A DNA stretch of 64,000 nucleotides from Symbiodinium natans (GCA_905221605.1 CAJNDS010002551.1:200001-264000), one strand, 5' to 3'; counted from the stretch's first letter, positions 21,767 to 33,920 are shown. Notes: a model not told the origin generated them from the letters alone. Program-made: numbers and translations.

Positions 21767-22600
21767 GTAGACAACGTTGTACAAGCGAGCTGCTTAGAAT
21801 TTCTGGGTGTCATGCGCTCCGACATTGACATGCATTGGCACATTGAAAGCTGTTGGCTGTTGGTTTAATCAGGAGTGGAAGATATCCTCAGTGGAAAAGC
21901 AGGCGGCTTGCAACTTCGTTAGGGCAAGCGTTCCTTGGAAACGAGAATGCGATGTACTTGATGTAGTTGTCTAGGCTGAAGCTGGACACCACAAGCAGAG
22001 CCGATCCAGCAGAGGAGCTGGGTCGACCAGTGCAACTTGGCATCCAGAGTTAGGATCTGCTTCCGCTAGCTTCCGCTAGCTTCCACCCTTGGAGTGCTGA
22101 AGGAAGCTCGAGGAGAGCACCGAAACAGCCGCAGCTTACTGAACCCGGCTCAGGCGCCGAGCATGCTGTGTGGCTAAGTATGACAGATATCGGCAGATTC
22201 AAATTCCAAGAAGATGGGTTGGTCTACCTGACAACCAACTGAGTGACATCAATGAACTGTACTCAGTCTGTCCTCAACACTATACGACTCTGGTGTCTGC
22301 CAGGGCGTTTCTACCAGCGTGTCGCTAACGGCAGGCAGCAAGGACACCAGTGGCTTCCCGGGTGTGTAGACAAAGATAGCCAGCAATTTTTCAAGCCGCG
22401 GGTCATCGCACATCATCAGCAGCGTGGCCTGTCAGGATACTACTCGCAAGCGCAGCCCAAGCCACAGCAGCCCAAGCAACAGCAAGGAGACTCGTGCATT
22501 GACAGGTCCGATCTTATCGAGTCGAGTTGCTTGTCAGCTTCCTACAGATGTTCCGACAGTTTCCTCTGCAGGAGCACACGCGTGCACGAGGGTCGAGTCT
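21767..22600 (+). CDS. Unknown protein, several short exons
   Basis: Exon 21767-21848 (VDNVVQASCLEFLGVMRSDI) lies between a CTCAG acceptor and a GC donor. About 21980-22050 reads LKLDTTSRADPAEELGRP. Exon 22179-22305 (YDRYRQIQIPRRWVGLPDNQ, then DINELYSVCPQHYTTL) ends at a GC donor. About 22424-22600 is Gln/Pro-rich (SQAQPKPQQPKQQQGDS). The 22179 exon is the most protein-like and carries RRWVGLPDNQ, but I know no family for it. Linking these pieces into one gene is inference. Confidence 0.45.
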
Positions 22601-23040
22601 GAGCATTGCTAGGGACGGCAAGGCCGCGATCATGCAACCTGACATCCCCGGTCATCCCTCCAGTAGTATCGACATGGCAAGGTATAGCAAGGTATACCCA
22701 GATGCAGTCGCAGGACCTCCGCGCACGCAGCAGTAGCCGCTCCAGGAAGGCAGGCATAGACAGGGGCTCCAAAAGGTTAAGTTTTGAGCAGACATGATCA
22801 TGCGCAGATCTGCTGGGAAGTATCCCGGTATGGAGTAATGTCTCGCTTTTGGTTTACGAAGCACACGCACCCTTACAGGAGTAGATGCTCTCGCGCAAGC
22901 CAGCTGAGCACAAGGTGCGGCGTATCACCAATTGAATTGCACATCGATTCAGTTTGACTGGCGAATGGAGGTCTCTGACTGACAACTACATCAACAACAT
23001 TGACGGTTCTTGTGAGCGGCCAAGATAAGATACTGTCCAC

Positions 23041-23628
23041 ATGGTGTGGGACCCAGTGGAAGCACTTTTGAAGTCACTTTACCAGTATCGTTTGCAGCCA
23101 TTTGAAGCCTTTGAGGTACGGCGACTCGCAGTGGCACATTCATTCGGGGCGGTGAAGTCAGTTGAGCTGGACCTAGGCCACCCTAGGCCACCATAGCAGC
23201 CTCGATCATGCTCCGAATACCGGGGCATGACAGCTCCGAAGTACTCACACCTCGAATGCTGAAAAGTGCTGGACAGGAAGTGAGCAGTAGTCAGGGACGC
23301 GGAATCGGCATGACCTGGCATTGGCTCGCCTCGAGAATCAGGCTCTCATCTGCGTATGGAAGGTCAAATGGCGAGCTGATAGCATCAGTACGCTGGTGCC
23401 GATCCTCACAAGTTTTCAACACAAACAGTATAGTCAAAGCCGCACCCATTCACAAGCTTTCAAGCTTGATTCGACGTATTCAGGCATGCCTTGCTTTGTC
23501 AACAAGTCATGGTTAATGAAAAGCTGGATGGACCGGATGAGTTTGCTGCTTTGTGCGACTGCCTTTTCAGGCACGCTCTGCATGGCCAAATGGCTCTAGA
23601 AACCAAGTCTCCGCCCTTCGCTTGGCAG
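23041..23628 (+). CDS. Unknown protein, three exons
   Basis: Exon 23041-23115 starts with ATG (MVWDPVEALLKSLYQYRLQP) and ends at a GTACGG donor. Exon from about 23303 to 23411 reads NRHDLALARLENQALICVWK. It joins in phase, through a GT-AG intron at 23412-23506, to exon 23507-23628 (MVNEKLDGPDEFAALCDCLF...SPPFAWQ), which ends at CAG|GT. The phase match between exons two and three is good support. The link from exon one to exon two was not resolved. There is no recognised domain. It lies 1.5 kb upstream of the kelch exons and could be the N-terminal part of that gene. Confidence 0.55.
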
Positions 23629-25157
23629 GTCCGGAGTCCTGAGGCCTTGGAAGGGATTTCCATGGATGTCAGCACGAGCTTTGTGCCTTGATGATCCTTG
23701 ATGGCCTGTACAGATCTGTAATCTGTACAGGCGGGATACCTTTCTTGCCGCGCTTCACCGGCGCCGCTTCGAGGCTGTGCGGAGAGCACATCCATATCCC
23801 GTCCATGCCAGGCTGACACTTAGCCAAAAAATCAGCAACAAATAAAGTCTTCTCTTCCCAGTGTTCTGGAATTGTGGCCGCTTCGGAGACGGTTCTGAAG
23901 ACTGGCACTCAGGGCCGAAGTTTTCAGAATCGCTGAGCTGGCTACAGCCGTATCGTAACTTGGTTGCAGTATGTTGCATCCTCCGCGGAGCTGCGTCAGA
24001 CAAGCAAGTAAGCAAGTACGAAGCCTTTGCAACGAAGCAATGACAACCAGTGAAACAATGTGAAGCACATCGGTCTCTAGGTCTTTCTTGTGCCTTGCTG
24101 GCACATGTCGCCTTCGCGAACTGTCCAACTCATCTCGTGATGCCTCAAGGGCAGCAGTTTTCGGCAACCCGGCATATTCATTACATTTCGAATGCGTGTC
24201 GTTCTATTGTGATTAGGAACGCTTTGAGATCTGCAGGTCATTCAGACTCCCAGGCGCTGTTCGTATCAGGCTGCAACCAGTACTATACTATGGAAAAGAT
24301 TGCGCCGCACAGCGGCAAGTTGTTCTTGTGCTTGTCTTTGCCTTGGTGTCTTTGGATGCCCAGGCACTTCGATCCCACTCGTCATAGATGGAGCACGCTT
24401 GATGTTCCCAAGTCGTTGTCGATTGGCTCTCGCTCGTTCTGCATGTTCGGGCCCTAAGCAGCCTTGCTAAGATGACTTAGCAAGATCTCCAAAGCTATGT
24501 TCGGCAGCATGGTGCAACATGCGGACATGGGGTGTAGGAACCGTTCGTGCAGCACTGGGGCTTTCAAGGCCAACGTTGCTCGGACAGGAAGGCTTCTCGG
24601 CAATCAATGCTTTCATGAGCAGATGCTCCTTGTTTGCTTTCGAAGCGGGCTGTAACAAGGTTACCTGTACGTGTGCGGAGCGCGGAGCGACGACAACGCG
24701 AACCCTGGCTACTTTTCATCGCTTTGACCGATTTGAGCTTCTGCTCGATGGAGTTTCCCGCTGCGAGATAGCCAAGTGTGCACCGAGGATGTGCATTCAG
24801 CGCTTCGATGCATTAAAGTCTCTTTGGACCACCTTGCCTGCGGCTGAGCCCACTTAGCCCACTTAGCCCACTTAGCCCACTGAGCCCCAACATGTTTGCG
24901 GGTGATCGGAGTACTGCCATGCGGCGTGGATCCCTTGGATCCAGGCCACCCGCGCCGACACCTCGGCGTGGATTCAACAACTGGCCTGCCATAGCTTGCC
25001 TCGAGGCAGATCATCTTCTGGCATACCACGCAGCCCATGCAACTGCACCTAGAATCCTCACACGTAAGCAACCAGCGACTTGTGACTAGTGAATGATGAA
25101 GGACTGGTGACCACCTAGTGCCATGTACTCTCTGACTATTCCTTGTTGTGGTGGCAG

Positions 25158-28100
25158 GGGCACATCTATGTTTGCGGCGGCAGTAGTCCACACCTCAGTC
25201 CTCCGGCAACTTGAAGGTTTCCACTATTTTCCACTGGTTTTCACCATCGTTTCACCAATCAGAAACATGCTTGGGTCAGGCGACGACGAGAACTATTTAA
25301 GCGGCGTGGATTGCTTCGACCCGCTGCTTGGCATTGGTCTGGGAATGTCGGGGAGTCATTAGATCTATAGAAACCGTGAGAGGCTTCATGTGGTGCACTT
25401 GTCGTTGGGAGATTCCCTGAGATCCAAGGCGTGAGTTTGAGGTCCCTTACTTACACCTGTAGTTCAAGTCTAGAAACACAGGTATTTGCGAGACAGTCTT
25501 ATGTGTCCATCTATAAAGTCATAGTCTCCTTGCTCCAGGTCGTGACCGACGAATCCCACATTCATAGGACACATTCGAGCCAGAAGCTCCAGCACTTCTG
25601 GTCAAGGCCCTCCAGTACCCCCAGACCCAAACCTATATGTCATGTGCCTCCCCTCGCTTAAAGGCCTCCGAGCCCGGAACACAAGCATAGACCTGAGCAA
25701 GAATGATTAGCCTGAGTGCCTGAGTGCCTGATTGGCCTATGCCTCGACTCAGCAAGGCTGACCTTCAAGTGGGAGTCGTTGGGAACGAGCCTTTGAATGC
25801 AGTTCAAGCAAATCTGTTTGGCAAGTCCAAGTATTCGAGTTCGAGGATGGGAACGCCGCGAGCCGGAGCAGCTGCTGCAGCCTTGAGAGGTCAGCTCTAT
25901 GCACCCAGGCAGCATCAGGCAGCATCAGGCAGCATCAGGCAGCATTGCAATTCGGAATGCCCATGCCTCCGAAACGTCTGAAATGCCGCGCCACAGCAGA
26001 CAGATCGGATTAGCCTTTGGCCTGAATCTTGAAGACCATTAAGCAACGGCTAAAACTGGCTAAAAGCACCCGGGTGAACTCACTTGCAACACAAGGCCTT
26101 GCCTAGCCGAAACATTTGGGGCATTAGGGTGTTGAGGGTTTAGTTTGTTTGGGTTTAATTTGTTCGTGGACCTTCGAGGTTCATCACAGAGTTCACTTCT
26201 CAACATTCCCGTCTCCAAAGTTTTTCATGAACCAAGAAACATACAAGCCTCCTTGACACGAAGACACTTAGCCTCCCAAGTCTCTTTGTTTTTCAGACGG
26301 TCAGGGGAGGGAGCTGTCCTACCTGCGTCCGCAAATAGCAAAACCTATACGCGCAGAGATCTCGGCAGATCAGGCTGTGACTAGTGCAAGCAGGGGTGCT
26401 CAACAACATCATGTCCAACCAGCCTCTCCTGGAGTTCTGCACATTTCTGCGCGACTCTGTGCAAAAATGTGCAACGCGTACACCCGCCTCCTGAGCATGA
26501 CTCGCTGAAAGCATGTTTTACAACAGTTGCAACTGGTCATCCAGGACAGTCCTGGCATGTTGCCCAGACAGCGCATTGCGACGATCACACACACACACAG
26601 AACCTTGCCCCCGAACTTCCAAGATGTACGTGTCATCATGGGATATGGATGGTGGGTATTTCTAGATTTGGTCATTTTTGTACACTATTGCTCAAAAGGT
26701 CTGTTCTGAAGGGGCGGGGGCCGCGAACCTGCTGCAAGGTTTGTGGTGGTGAGACGGGCACCTCTGGAATCAACGACTTCTCAGCGCTCGACACTGCCGA
26801 GCGGTTTACGCCACGTGCAGCTCAGCAGATCAAGCGCGTTGCCTGGGCGACCCAACAATTTTACCGGCCTGAACCATCTTCAGGCACCTTGAGGGCAAGG
26901 TGGTTTGTCGATCTGCCGTAAGTTTCGGATCCCACTGAGGTGGGCTGCTGGGAGAGCCTGCCTCCAATGTCCGAGCCACGGGGTGGGGACGCCAATGGCG
27001 ACCCCAACATCGCTGCTTGTGTCCTTGGCGATTTTCTTTACGTGACTTGGGGGATATTGAGATGGCATGAGCTTTTTTGGAAGGCTGTAAAAATTTGCCG
27101 TTTGTATGATAATTACTGCATGTTGTGACATGTCACAGACTGCACCTTCTCAGGTGCGGGGAGGGCACGAAGTCGACAGTATGGAGCGAGTCTGGGCTGC
27201 AATTGGCTGCAGATGCAGATCGCCTGCTGGTGTTGATCAGTGCTGGAGGCTTCAATCCATCAACACATTCCTGGGAGAGCTTGCCACCGATGAGGACACC
27301 CAGGTACTATGCTGTTCGCTTACTTGCAAATCTTTGAAAGTCTGATTCGGGTAGCCTTGGCTCGCTTTTCCTGCGATCACGAGCTGAGGCTGCCATGGTT
27401 GCCTTCAGCAGCCGAATTTATGTAATCGCCTGAGTTCTGCTCCGTTTGTTGGCTTTGGATTGCTGGAGTTCCCAGACTAAGCCAGATATGTGTTCATTCA
27501 GCTAGGGCTGGCCCATGCGAGGTATGCGGTGGTAAGGACGACTATGATGCTGAGGAGAGATGGCAGCGGCAAAGTTTGCCATGGCAGCGTAGAGTCTCAG
27601 AGCGTGCTGCAAGAGACTAAAATTTATCAGCCGCTGTCACAAGGACTTGAAGTCTGTGGAGGCTTTCAATCCCGCTCTGGGATGTTGGGAGGTGGTACCC
27701 TCCATGAATATCCCAAGAGCGAATGCTGGCGCCGTAGCCTCTGAAGGCTGCGAAGCTGCCAAAAGAACATGTTCTGAGGATTCTGGACAGCATTCTTCTT
27801 GTGCTTCTTGTCTGTCTCCAAGGCTACATCTACATGTGCGGAGGTGGCTTGCACATGGGGTTCCTGTGCTACGTGCCACAGCAAGTGTAAGCATATTGTT
27901 GTGCAAAAGACACTCTTGGCTCATGAGATGGGGGCAGAGGAAGGAGGGAAGGAAGAGGGAAGGAAGGAAGTAAGAGTCGTCACCTTGGAAACCCATCCCT
28001 GCTCCGGAGAGTGGGGCTTCTTGTTCGTGCTTCCCGGGTCCCACTTTTCAAGGCCTGGGTCCCTCTTAGTCCTGATGTCTATGTCCTGATGTCTAAGCCT

Positions 28101-28506
28101 CCAAGCTACGGCAGCACTCAGTGTGCCAGTTTCAGCGCTTCAGGCTGGAATGGTCCATGCAGAGAAGAGTTAGAGTGCATATTGAAAGCACACATGAAAC
28201 TTGTGTGCGATGTGTCCGCGTGCACCTCTTTGTGTGTCCAGGTCGAATATATTCTGACAGTGGCCCCTCGAGGTCTCTGCGGTCGCTTGAGCGCTATTGC
28301 TTGTCAAGGCTGGATGAGAAGTCCTAGGAGCTTACAGCACCACGTCATCACGAAAATCGTCATGCCGAAGAGCGCTCGAAAGCCTCAAAACTGTGTGAGG
28401 TGCGCTTGGGAAACTCTGCCGGCAATACCTGCCGAGTGTGTTGAGCCACACTCTATTCTCCTGGTTTAGCCGCTGGCTGGTGCAATCAGCGGCTGCCTGT
28501 ACATAC
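25158..28506 (+). CDS. Kelch-repeat (beta-propeller) protein
   Basis: At least ten short exons encode repeated kelch blades, each with a Gly pair, an ERF/EAF-NP turn, a conserved Trp and a P-x-M...PR element. Placed exons: 25158-25179 (GHIYVCG), 25280 to about 25335 (GVDCFDPLLG), about 25770-25905 (NEPLNAVQ; MGTPRAGAAAAALRGQLYA), 26739-26816 (VCGGETGTSG, TAERFTPR), 26940-27041 (VGCWESLPPMSEPRGG), 27154-27187 (VRGGHEVDSME), 27249-27310 (FNPSTHSWESLPPMRTPR), 27389-27421 (AAMVAFSSRIY), 27522-27548 (VCGGKDDYD), 27653-27746 (SVEAFNPALGCWEVV) and 27823-27884 (YIYMCGGGLHMG). Weaker blades follow to 28506 (GRIYSDSGPSRSLRSLERY; AWETLPAIPAE; AGAISGCLYI). Phases agree at seven consecutive introns from 26817 to 27822, mixing GC, GT and GA donors. 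Kelch propellers are protein-interaction platforms. No BTB or F-box partner domain was seen. Confidence 0.85.
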
Positions 28507-29522
28507 TCTGATGCCTTCTGATGTGGCCGAAGATGCCCATGATCGCCGCGAGCGCTTGTCTGCAAAGGAATGGACAAAAATCATCCTTGAAGTGGGGGCC
28601 ATTCAACTGCCAAGTTGTCCTGGTACGAATGCATGTGATGGTACTGTCCCGAGTACTTCACCTACTTTTCTGCGCTAATCATGACATCAAGTGCTCACAG
28701 ATAAACCATGATAAGCCCAGGAAGCACATGCATTGCTGTCACATGCGGTCGCACCAAACTTCTGCGAGACCGCCATGTGGACTAGGGGCGACTCTTGAGG
28801 GTACGCAAAGTCTAAATGCACCCGTATAGATGTTTGGCAGCCATGCTCCTGGCGCGGGAGATGCGGGAGCATGCCTCTGCCCGTTGATAGAGCGACCAGC
28901 TCGCGCACGAAGCGGCGACAAAGGCCTGCTTCCCATTCAGTGGGCCTGCTTGTGCACCCGGATAGCCCGCGTCGTACCAGGCACAGGGGTGAGACAAAGC
29001 AAGCTCACGACCCTCGGACGCAAGTGGCCGCAATCAATCACAACTTTCTTCGATGTATTGAGATGCTTGGGACCTGAATGGGTAATGACAGCTGCATTTG
29101 ACCGCGGAACCAGCATCGACATCTGCCGACCCAAGGATTCTCGCTGTTTCGGTTGCAGTCGAGGGCCATGCTCTGGCGGTTTCTTGGTTATAGCATCTTG
29201 GCTCAATTGGTGCGCAATATACTATACACATACCTGGTACGGTTTGCCAATGGCGGCTCTGCTTTCGGTAGTTTCCAGTGGCTGAGAATATATGAATTTG
29301 AGTGCTAGGCAGTCATCGCAATCGTGGCGCTGAGCGCCTACGTCATTTCAGACAGGCAGCACATCTATTCAATGCATGTCGCGCGTCATAGGCTTGGAGG
29401 TTTGTTGCCTGCTTGCTACGCTGCTGTCAACTCAAAGCAGGGCAGGCGATGCCATCACGATTTTGGACGTTTACCTGAAGTCGGTGGGCCTGCCTAGAGT
29501 TTTTCTGTTTGGGTCTCCGCAG
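28507..29522. other. Possible further kelch pieces; otherwise unassigned
   Basis: Two + strand pieces are faintly kelch-like: about 29043-29095 (FFDVLRCLGPEWVMTAAF) and about 29310-29350 (AVIAIVALSAYVI). They may be 3' exons of the kelch gene. A spliced-leader-like string lies at 29191-29206 and is treated as a finding. Nothing else is supported. Confidence 0.25.
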
Positions 29523-29692
29523 TCGTTTTGTTGCTGCTTCAACGGGAGGATATTGTGAACGCCGACGAGGTCTCCACGAGCGAAGCAGGACGGTGGATCA
29601 CGGTCGTGGATATTAAGGTGGATACAAGCTTTGTTGACATGTGGGGCAGGAGCCCGTGTGGAATTGGCAAGGTCATCCACCCGCAGCTTTAG
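29523..29692 (+). CDS. Coding exon, unknown protein
   Basis: After a CTCCGCAG acceptor the frame reads VVLLLLQREDIVNADEVSTS, then RWITVVDIKVDTSFVDMWG and a stop at 29690. A likely donor lies just before the stop (GGCAAG|GTCATC, at 29671). The short hydrophobic start followed by an acidic stretch could be the end of a membrane helix. No family recognised. Confidence 0.45.
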
Positions 29693-29704
29693 GGTGCGAC
29701 GCCG

Positions 29705-30009
29705 TTGCATAAAATTTGCACGGCTTGGGCAGAGTTTAGCTTTCGAATGCTTTCGCGAACTCGCAAGCGGTGGTGGCAGGCAGTTTCTTCGACGTCGCTT
29801 AGAGCAATATTGAGAGCAGTATCGAATCGTTCGTGTGGTCAAGACAGAGTGAAGAGCGTGTTGGCGTTCAGCTTTAGGAATGCTTTCGTCACGCAAGCCA
29901 CCTCCACGGCGAGTCCTTTTGTGGGCAGCGCTGTCGTGAGTGGCACCACAGTGGATGGTCCAGCAATGCAGGCCAGATTGCAAGCGAAAGATCGGACGCT
30001 TGAAGCCTA
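29705..30009 (+). CDS. Possible 3' exon, unknown protein
   Basis: A + frame open for about 100 codons ending TAA at 30007. The second half reads SPFVGSAVVSGTTVDGPAMQ and AKDRTLEA, a protein-like tail. The first half overlaps another open frame, so the exon start is uncertain. No domain. Confidence 0.3.
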
Positions 30010-30685
30010 ATTATCCACCCCGTGAAGATGGCTCTATTGTTTCTTGAGTTTGTCACTTCGGGTTCAGGAAGTCAGGAAGCTACAATGCTCAGGTCGGATT
30101 AGATAGCACGAGGCCCTCGAGCTCTTGACTTCTATCGATGTCTAAACGCGCATAACCGGCCGGATGATGGTGCTCGCGGCGTCGTTTCTTAGACGAATGG
30201 TTCTTCCCCACCTACCGTGTGGGGTTGTTAGATTTTTGAACTCAACTCTTCTCATCGCCTGGCCTACCCATCACCCGCAATGCCCAACCCCTAGTATCCC
30301 TTCAGAAAGTCCCGGGTGTGCCCAGAGTATCCTCAAAGTTCCTGGAGTCCTGGAGTCCTGGAGTGCCCAGCCCGAGAGTATCTCCAGCCGCAGAAATTCC
30401 ATGCAGAGTATCCCCAGAGGTCCTGAAGTGCGGAGTTCCAGAGTCTCCAGAAGCACTGGAGTGCGCAGCTCTAGAGTGCACTTCCATGCTGTGCCGGTTC
30501 CATGCCCCGGCAAGATTCTTTATCTCTATGGCTTGCCATGGCTTTCTGTCTTGCGAAAGGCTGCTGCACTGTGCCTCACAGTCCCATCTGTAAACTTGGG
30601 GATCCCACCCCTGCAAGGTGACGGACGGCTCTGGAAGGCTGGGAAATAATCTGGCGTTCATCCTTCGCGACCTGGCGCACATCGG

Positions 30686-30874
30686 GCTAACTCGTTTTGG
30701 TTGTACGTGGCTCTTGCCATTTTGACAATTGTGCTTGCAAACTGAGGTGGCCTGCTGTTTGCCAAGCTCACGAACCATGCGGTGGTAAATCTGAACTTGA
30801 TTACCAAGTCTTTGCGGGAGATTTTTGACGGGAAGGCGCGTGCTGGCACATGGTCCGATTGGAGCGAAAACTGA
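30686..30874 (+). pseudogene. Membrane-helix coding fragment with in-frame stop
   Basis: One frame reads ANSFWLYVALAILTIVLAN (a clear membrane helix), meets TGA at 30743-30745, and continues GGLLFAKLTNHAVVNLNLIT and REIFDGKARAGTWSDWSEN to a TGA at 30872. The peptide on both sides of the first stop is convincing, and no intron can be fitted across it. It is either a decayed exon, a sequence error, or two exons whose overlap misleads. Family unknown. Confidence 0.35.
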
Positions 30875-32572
30875 AAGCCGAGCATCAAGCTTAGGCAGTC
30901 TTGCCGTTGGGCAGCTCGAGAGTGGAAGGAAATCGTTTCTGCCCTGAGAAGCCGAACTGCCAGCACTTGCGGATGCAGTTTTGGAAGGGGCATGAAGCAA
31001 TTGAAAGTTGAAAGTTGAAAGAGTGCCAGGTCTGACAAGCGCCAATTAGGTAAGCCTGTGTACAACTTCCAGGCGAGGGAGGAGGTCATGAGTTCCATGA
31101 ATGTAGCCAGATGTCTATAATTGTGATGCTGCCTGCATGTACACAGATCAAGCGGTCCGTTCGTCAGGGTGAAAGATGCAAGGGAAGCAAAGCACAGGTT
31201 GGACTTCGTGCTATTGAACAGCAGCTGTTTTTCCATGGATGGATTCAGGAGCATGTGCTGCTACCGTCAGGACTTTCGAACTATGGCGCTCGAGCATCTC
31301 TCACTAGCACACCTCTCAAGATTACGTTGTGTGTGCGCACACACTTGGCCCTGTCTTTTCCCCTGCCCTGCAAATTGTCGGCCTAGCATCACCACCCCCA
31401 CCAACGACAGCATTGTTCTTGCGAGTTGCGGCGAAGTTCAACGGCGGGCATGGTTCTGTTGCAAGAAGACATGCGTTGGCTTTAAACGAGGGTTACTAGC
31501 GAAGTAAGCAGTGGCAGCATGATGAGGGGTGTTTTGTTCATGACTATCCCTCACCGGGGATTGGAACTGTAGAGGTTTGTCAATCCGTATTGTGTGGGAT
31601 TCTTCATGCACGGCAGAGTGCCCAACCCCCCAACCCCCAAACCCCCCCGGGCCCCAAGCTCCTTGAGAAGCATGGCTCGACCCCGATGCATGTATCCTGT
31701 CCTCTGGGACGCACCAGTAGCTGGAGATGGGGAGCAAACAGAGACTCGTGTCGAGTTTGCTGGCCAACGAAGTGAGCATTAAGAAGTTCCACCTTTCCAT
31801 GGGGCGCAGCCACCAGACCTGTGGAAGCATGGTCTCGATATCTCCCCGTCAAGTCCTAGACGGCACCCCCTTTAGCACTAAAACTCCACGAGAAAGGTTC
31901 GACCAAGAAAAGAAACCTGTAGAATTCACATTTAAGAAACTTTGGAAAAGAAGTGGTCAAAACAAGTACCTGAAAAGTGGAACCCAGCAGAGTTAAAAAA
32001 ATATAACCCCGAGGAAATCGAGGCTTAGGAAAAGCACCCTGCGAATGAAAATTACCAACGTGTCCTCATCATGATGCATGGCCAGGTCACAGACATGAGG
32101 ACATGAGACTGCGCGGTCCAACCGTGTATGTTACTAGGATTCGAGATTTAAGGTTTAGGCGTCTCTGAGGCTTACGCTTCGAGTTCATGGCCTCTAGCCA
32201 AAAAGTAGGGCACATGCGGGAGCTGCACCTGCTTGGATTTGCCAGGCATTTCTACCCGAGTTTCGGCAGTGCAGGCTCCCCAAGTTCTAGTCGAAGCATG
32301 TCAACACAGATGCCTCAGCCGTTTTTGCGTCTTAAGCCGGGCAAAGGCATCCCGACACTGAGTGGCGGCACTGAGGCTTGGACCGATACAGCGACGAAGA
32401 AGCTGCCAAGGCAGAAGCGCTGGTGTTGAGCTGTGTTGGGGTGTCAGTCGTGCAATCGTGTAAGAAGCTCTGACACGACTCAACAGGAGTTGACAATTCA
32501 TTTGAGGGGTCAGGACTCCCCAGAGTGTGCAGCGCACTGTCTCTGCACTCTGGTGGGTCACATGTGTTCCAG
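30875..32572. other. No supported gene; AT-rich patch at 31.85-32.05 kb
   Basis: Mixed sequence with a C-rich run at 31616-31660 and a Lys-rich open frame (FTFKKLWKRSGQNKYLK) in an AT-rich patch unlike its neighbours. A degenerate TTTAAGGTTTAGG fragment lies near 32147. A + frame at 32187-32426 (QPFLRLKPGKGIPTLSGGTE) may be an exon, but its borders are unclear. Confidence 0.3.
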
Positions 32573-33363
32573 GACCTTTGGGGCCTCGCAGAGTTCGAGC
32601 TCACTTCAGACAAGCCCATCCCAATGGAGGCTACATTCCAACGCTGCGCGCACTACTTTGAGAACCCTGCGTGGTCACACTTGCTTTTGAAAGGCGAACG
32701 CGCACCATTGGTTGTGGCACCAGCCGCCTGAACCCGAGAGCTCTTTTCCGAATGCAAGAGCGATACCCGAAACCCAACTTCTGGGCAGAGCATCATTGGA
32801 CCCTGATGGAATCGATGCTGCCAGCAGGACTTCAGCAAATTCCAATCTTAAACTTGATTGAGGTCGAGGTAATAGGAAAATCGTGAGACTTGCTGGAGGC
32901 CTTGCACCATGTATCGAAAGATCATCGTGAGGAGCTGATCTTTCAAGTTGCAAGACATGAACAGAACTTCATGGTCTGCATGAACTCAGGTGGAAGAAGG
33001 CCTTCTTGGATGTTCTTGACTTGACAGCTTGTTGTGTCGGCTGGTGTCGGCTGGGGCTTCCAAACTGCCGCAGGCTTTAAGAAAGTGCTTGTGGTGACCA
33101 GCCCAGATCTGCTCCTTGGCCGACCGTTCGGGCACGTTGAGGAACGGGATGATGTGAACTTGGCTGAAAGACATCTGGCTAATGAGGAGACATGTCTGCA
33201 TCGAATGGCTGAAATCGAACGCGGCGGCTCTCGGCATCGAGGTGCACAAAATGCGCAGCACGGCAACATGTCAAGAGTTGCAGGAATCGGACATGCCAGG
33301 TCACTGTGCAAGCTCACAGTTTGCGGGAGGTGGGACCCCGAGACACAGTTATTGCAAGTTTCG
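32573..33363 (+). CDS. Unknown protein, at least two phased exons
   Basis: Exon 32573-32693 (DLWGLAEFELTSDKPIPMEA ... FENPAWSHLLLK) joins in phase, through a 65-nt GC-AG intron (32694-32758), to exon 32759-32868 (RYPKPNFWAEHHWTLMESML ... NLIEVE), which ends at GAG|GTAATA. The joined peptide is rich in Trp, Phe and His and has no obvious low complexity, so it is probably a folded domain. I do not recognise it. A further open frame, 33034-33363 (FKKVLVVTSPDLLLGRPFGH, ERDDVNLAERHLANEETCLH), could be the next exon. Confidence 0.5.
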
Positions 33364-33592
33364 TAGTCCACGTCTGTCAGAGGACTTTTGCGCTTTGGCG
33401 CGGGCTTCCAACCTTGCTCTGCACCTGGATGGGCATGGCATTGGCGGGTAGTTTATTGCACTTCATTTTAATTCGATTCAAAAGGGTGTAGCTGGCAGGT
33501 TCTTTCCTTCTCGACACTCGGGGACAACGCGGCTGTGATGCTTGATTGCAAGAGTATTGCAAGAAATTGCAAGCATAGCAAGGTCACTCTGA

Positions 33593-33781
33593 ATGCGTAA
33601 TGCCGAGATTCCCAGATTCAGGCTCAATAAGAGACTCAAGAAGTTGTTCTTCCGGGAATTTGCTCAGACGAAACTTGTCAGCACAAGCATCAAATACAGG
33701 GCCAGCATGGACTTGAGTGAGTTGCTTGGATGGTTGTCCAGAGCCCGCAGTGGTCGTGCTCAGGCACTCCTTGCTGGACTG
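33593..33781 (+). CDS. Coding exon ending at a GTGAGT donor
   Basis: An open + frame reads RFRLNKRLKKLFFREFAQTK, then MDLSELLGWLSRARSGRAQA, and runs into a GTGAGT donor at 33782. It is basic and helical. It may belong with the exons at 32.6-33.4 kb. No family. Confidence 0.35.
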
Positions 33782-33920
33782 TGAGTTTTCCCGTCGAGTT
33801 TGTGCTTGACGCGTCGCACATACCTGCTGCAGGAATGTTGAGTTTGGCCGATGCCGAGGTTGACGGTTCATTGTAAAGCGATCAGGGATAAGAAACGATA
33901 AGGGTTTACATTCAGTATCG

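Noticed and set aside
24709-25191. 160-codon minus-strand frame with AKWAKWAKW
   Set aside because: The repeat is a 9-bp slippage array at 24845-24889; no other support.
30302-31045. 247-codon minus-strand frame
   Set aside because: Much of it comes from a short direct repeat (GGAGTCCT-type units), and the + strand of the same stretch holds a more protein-like peptide.
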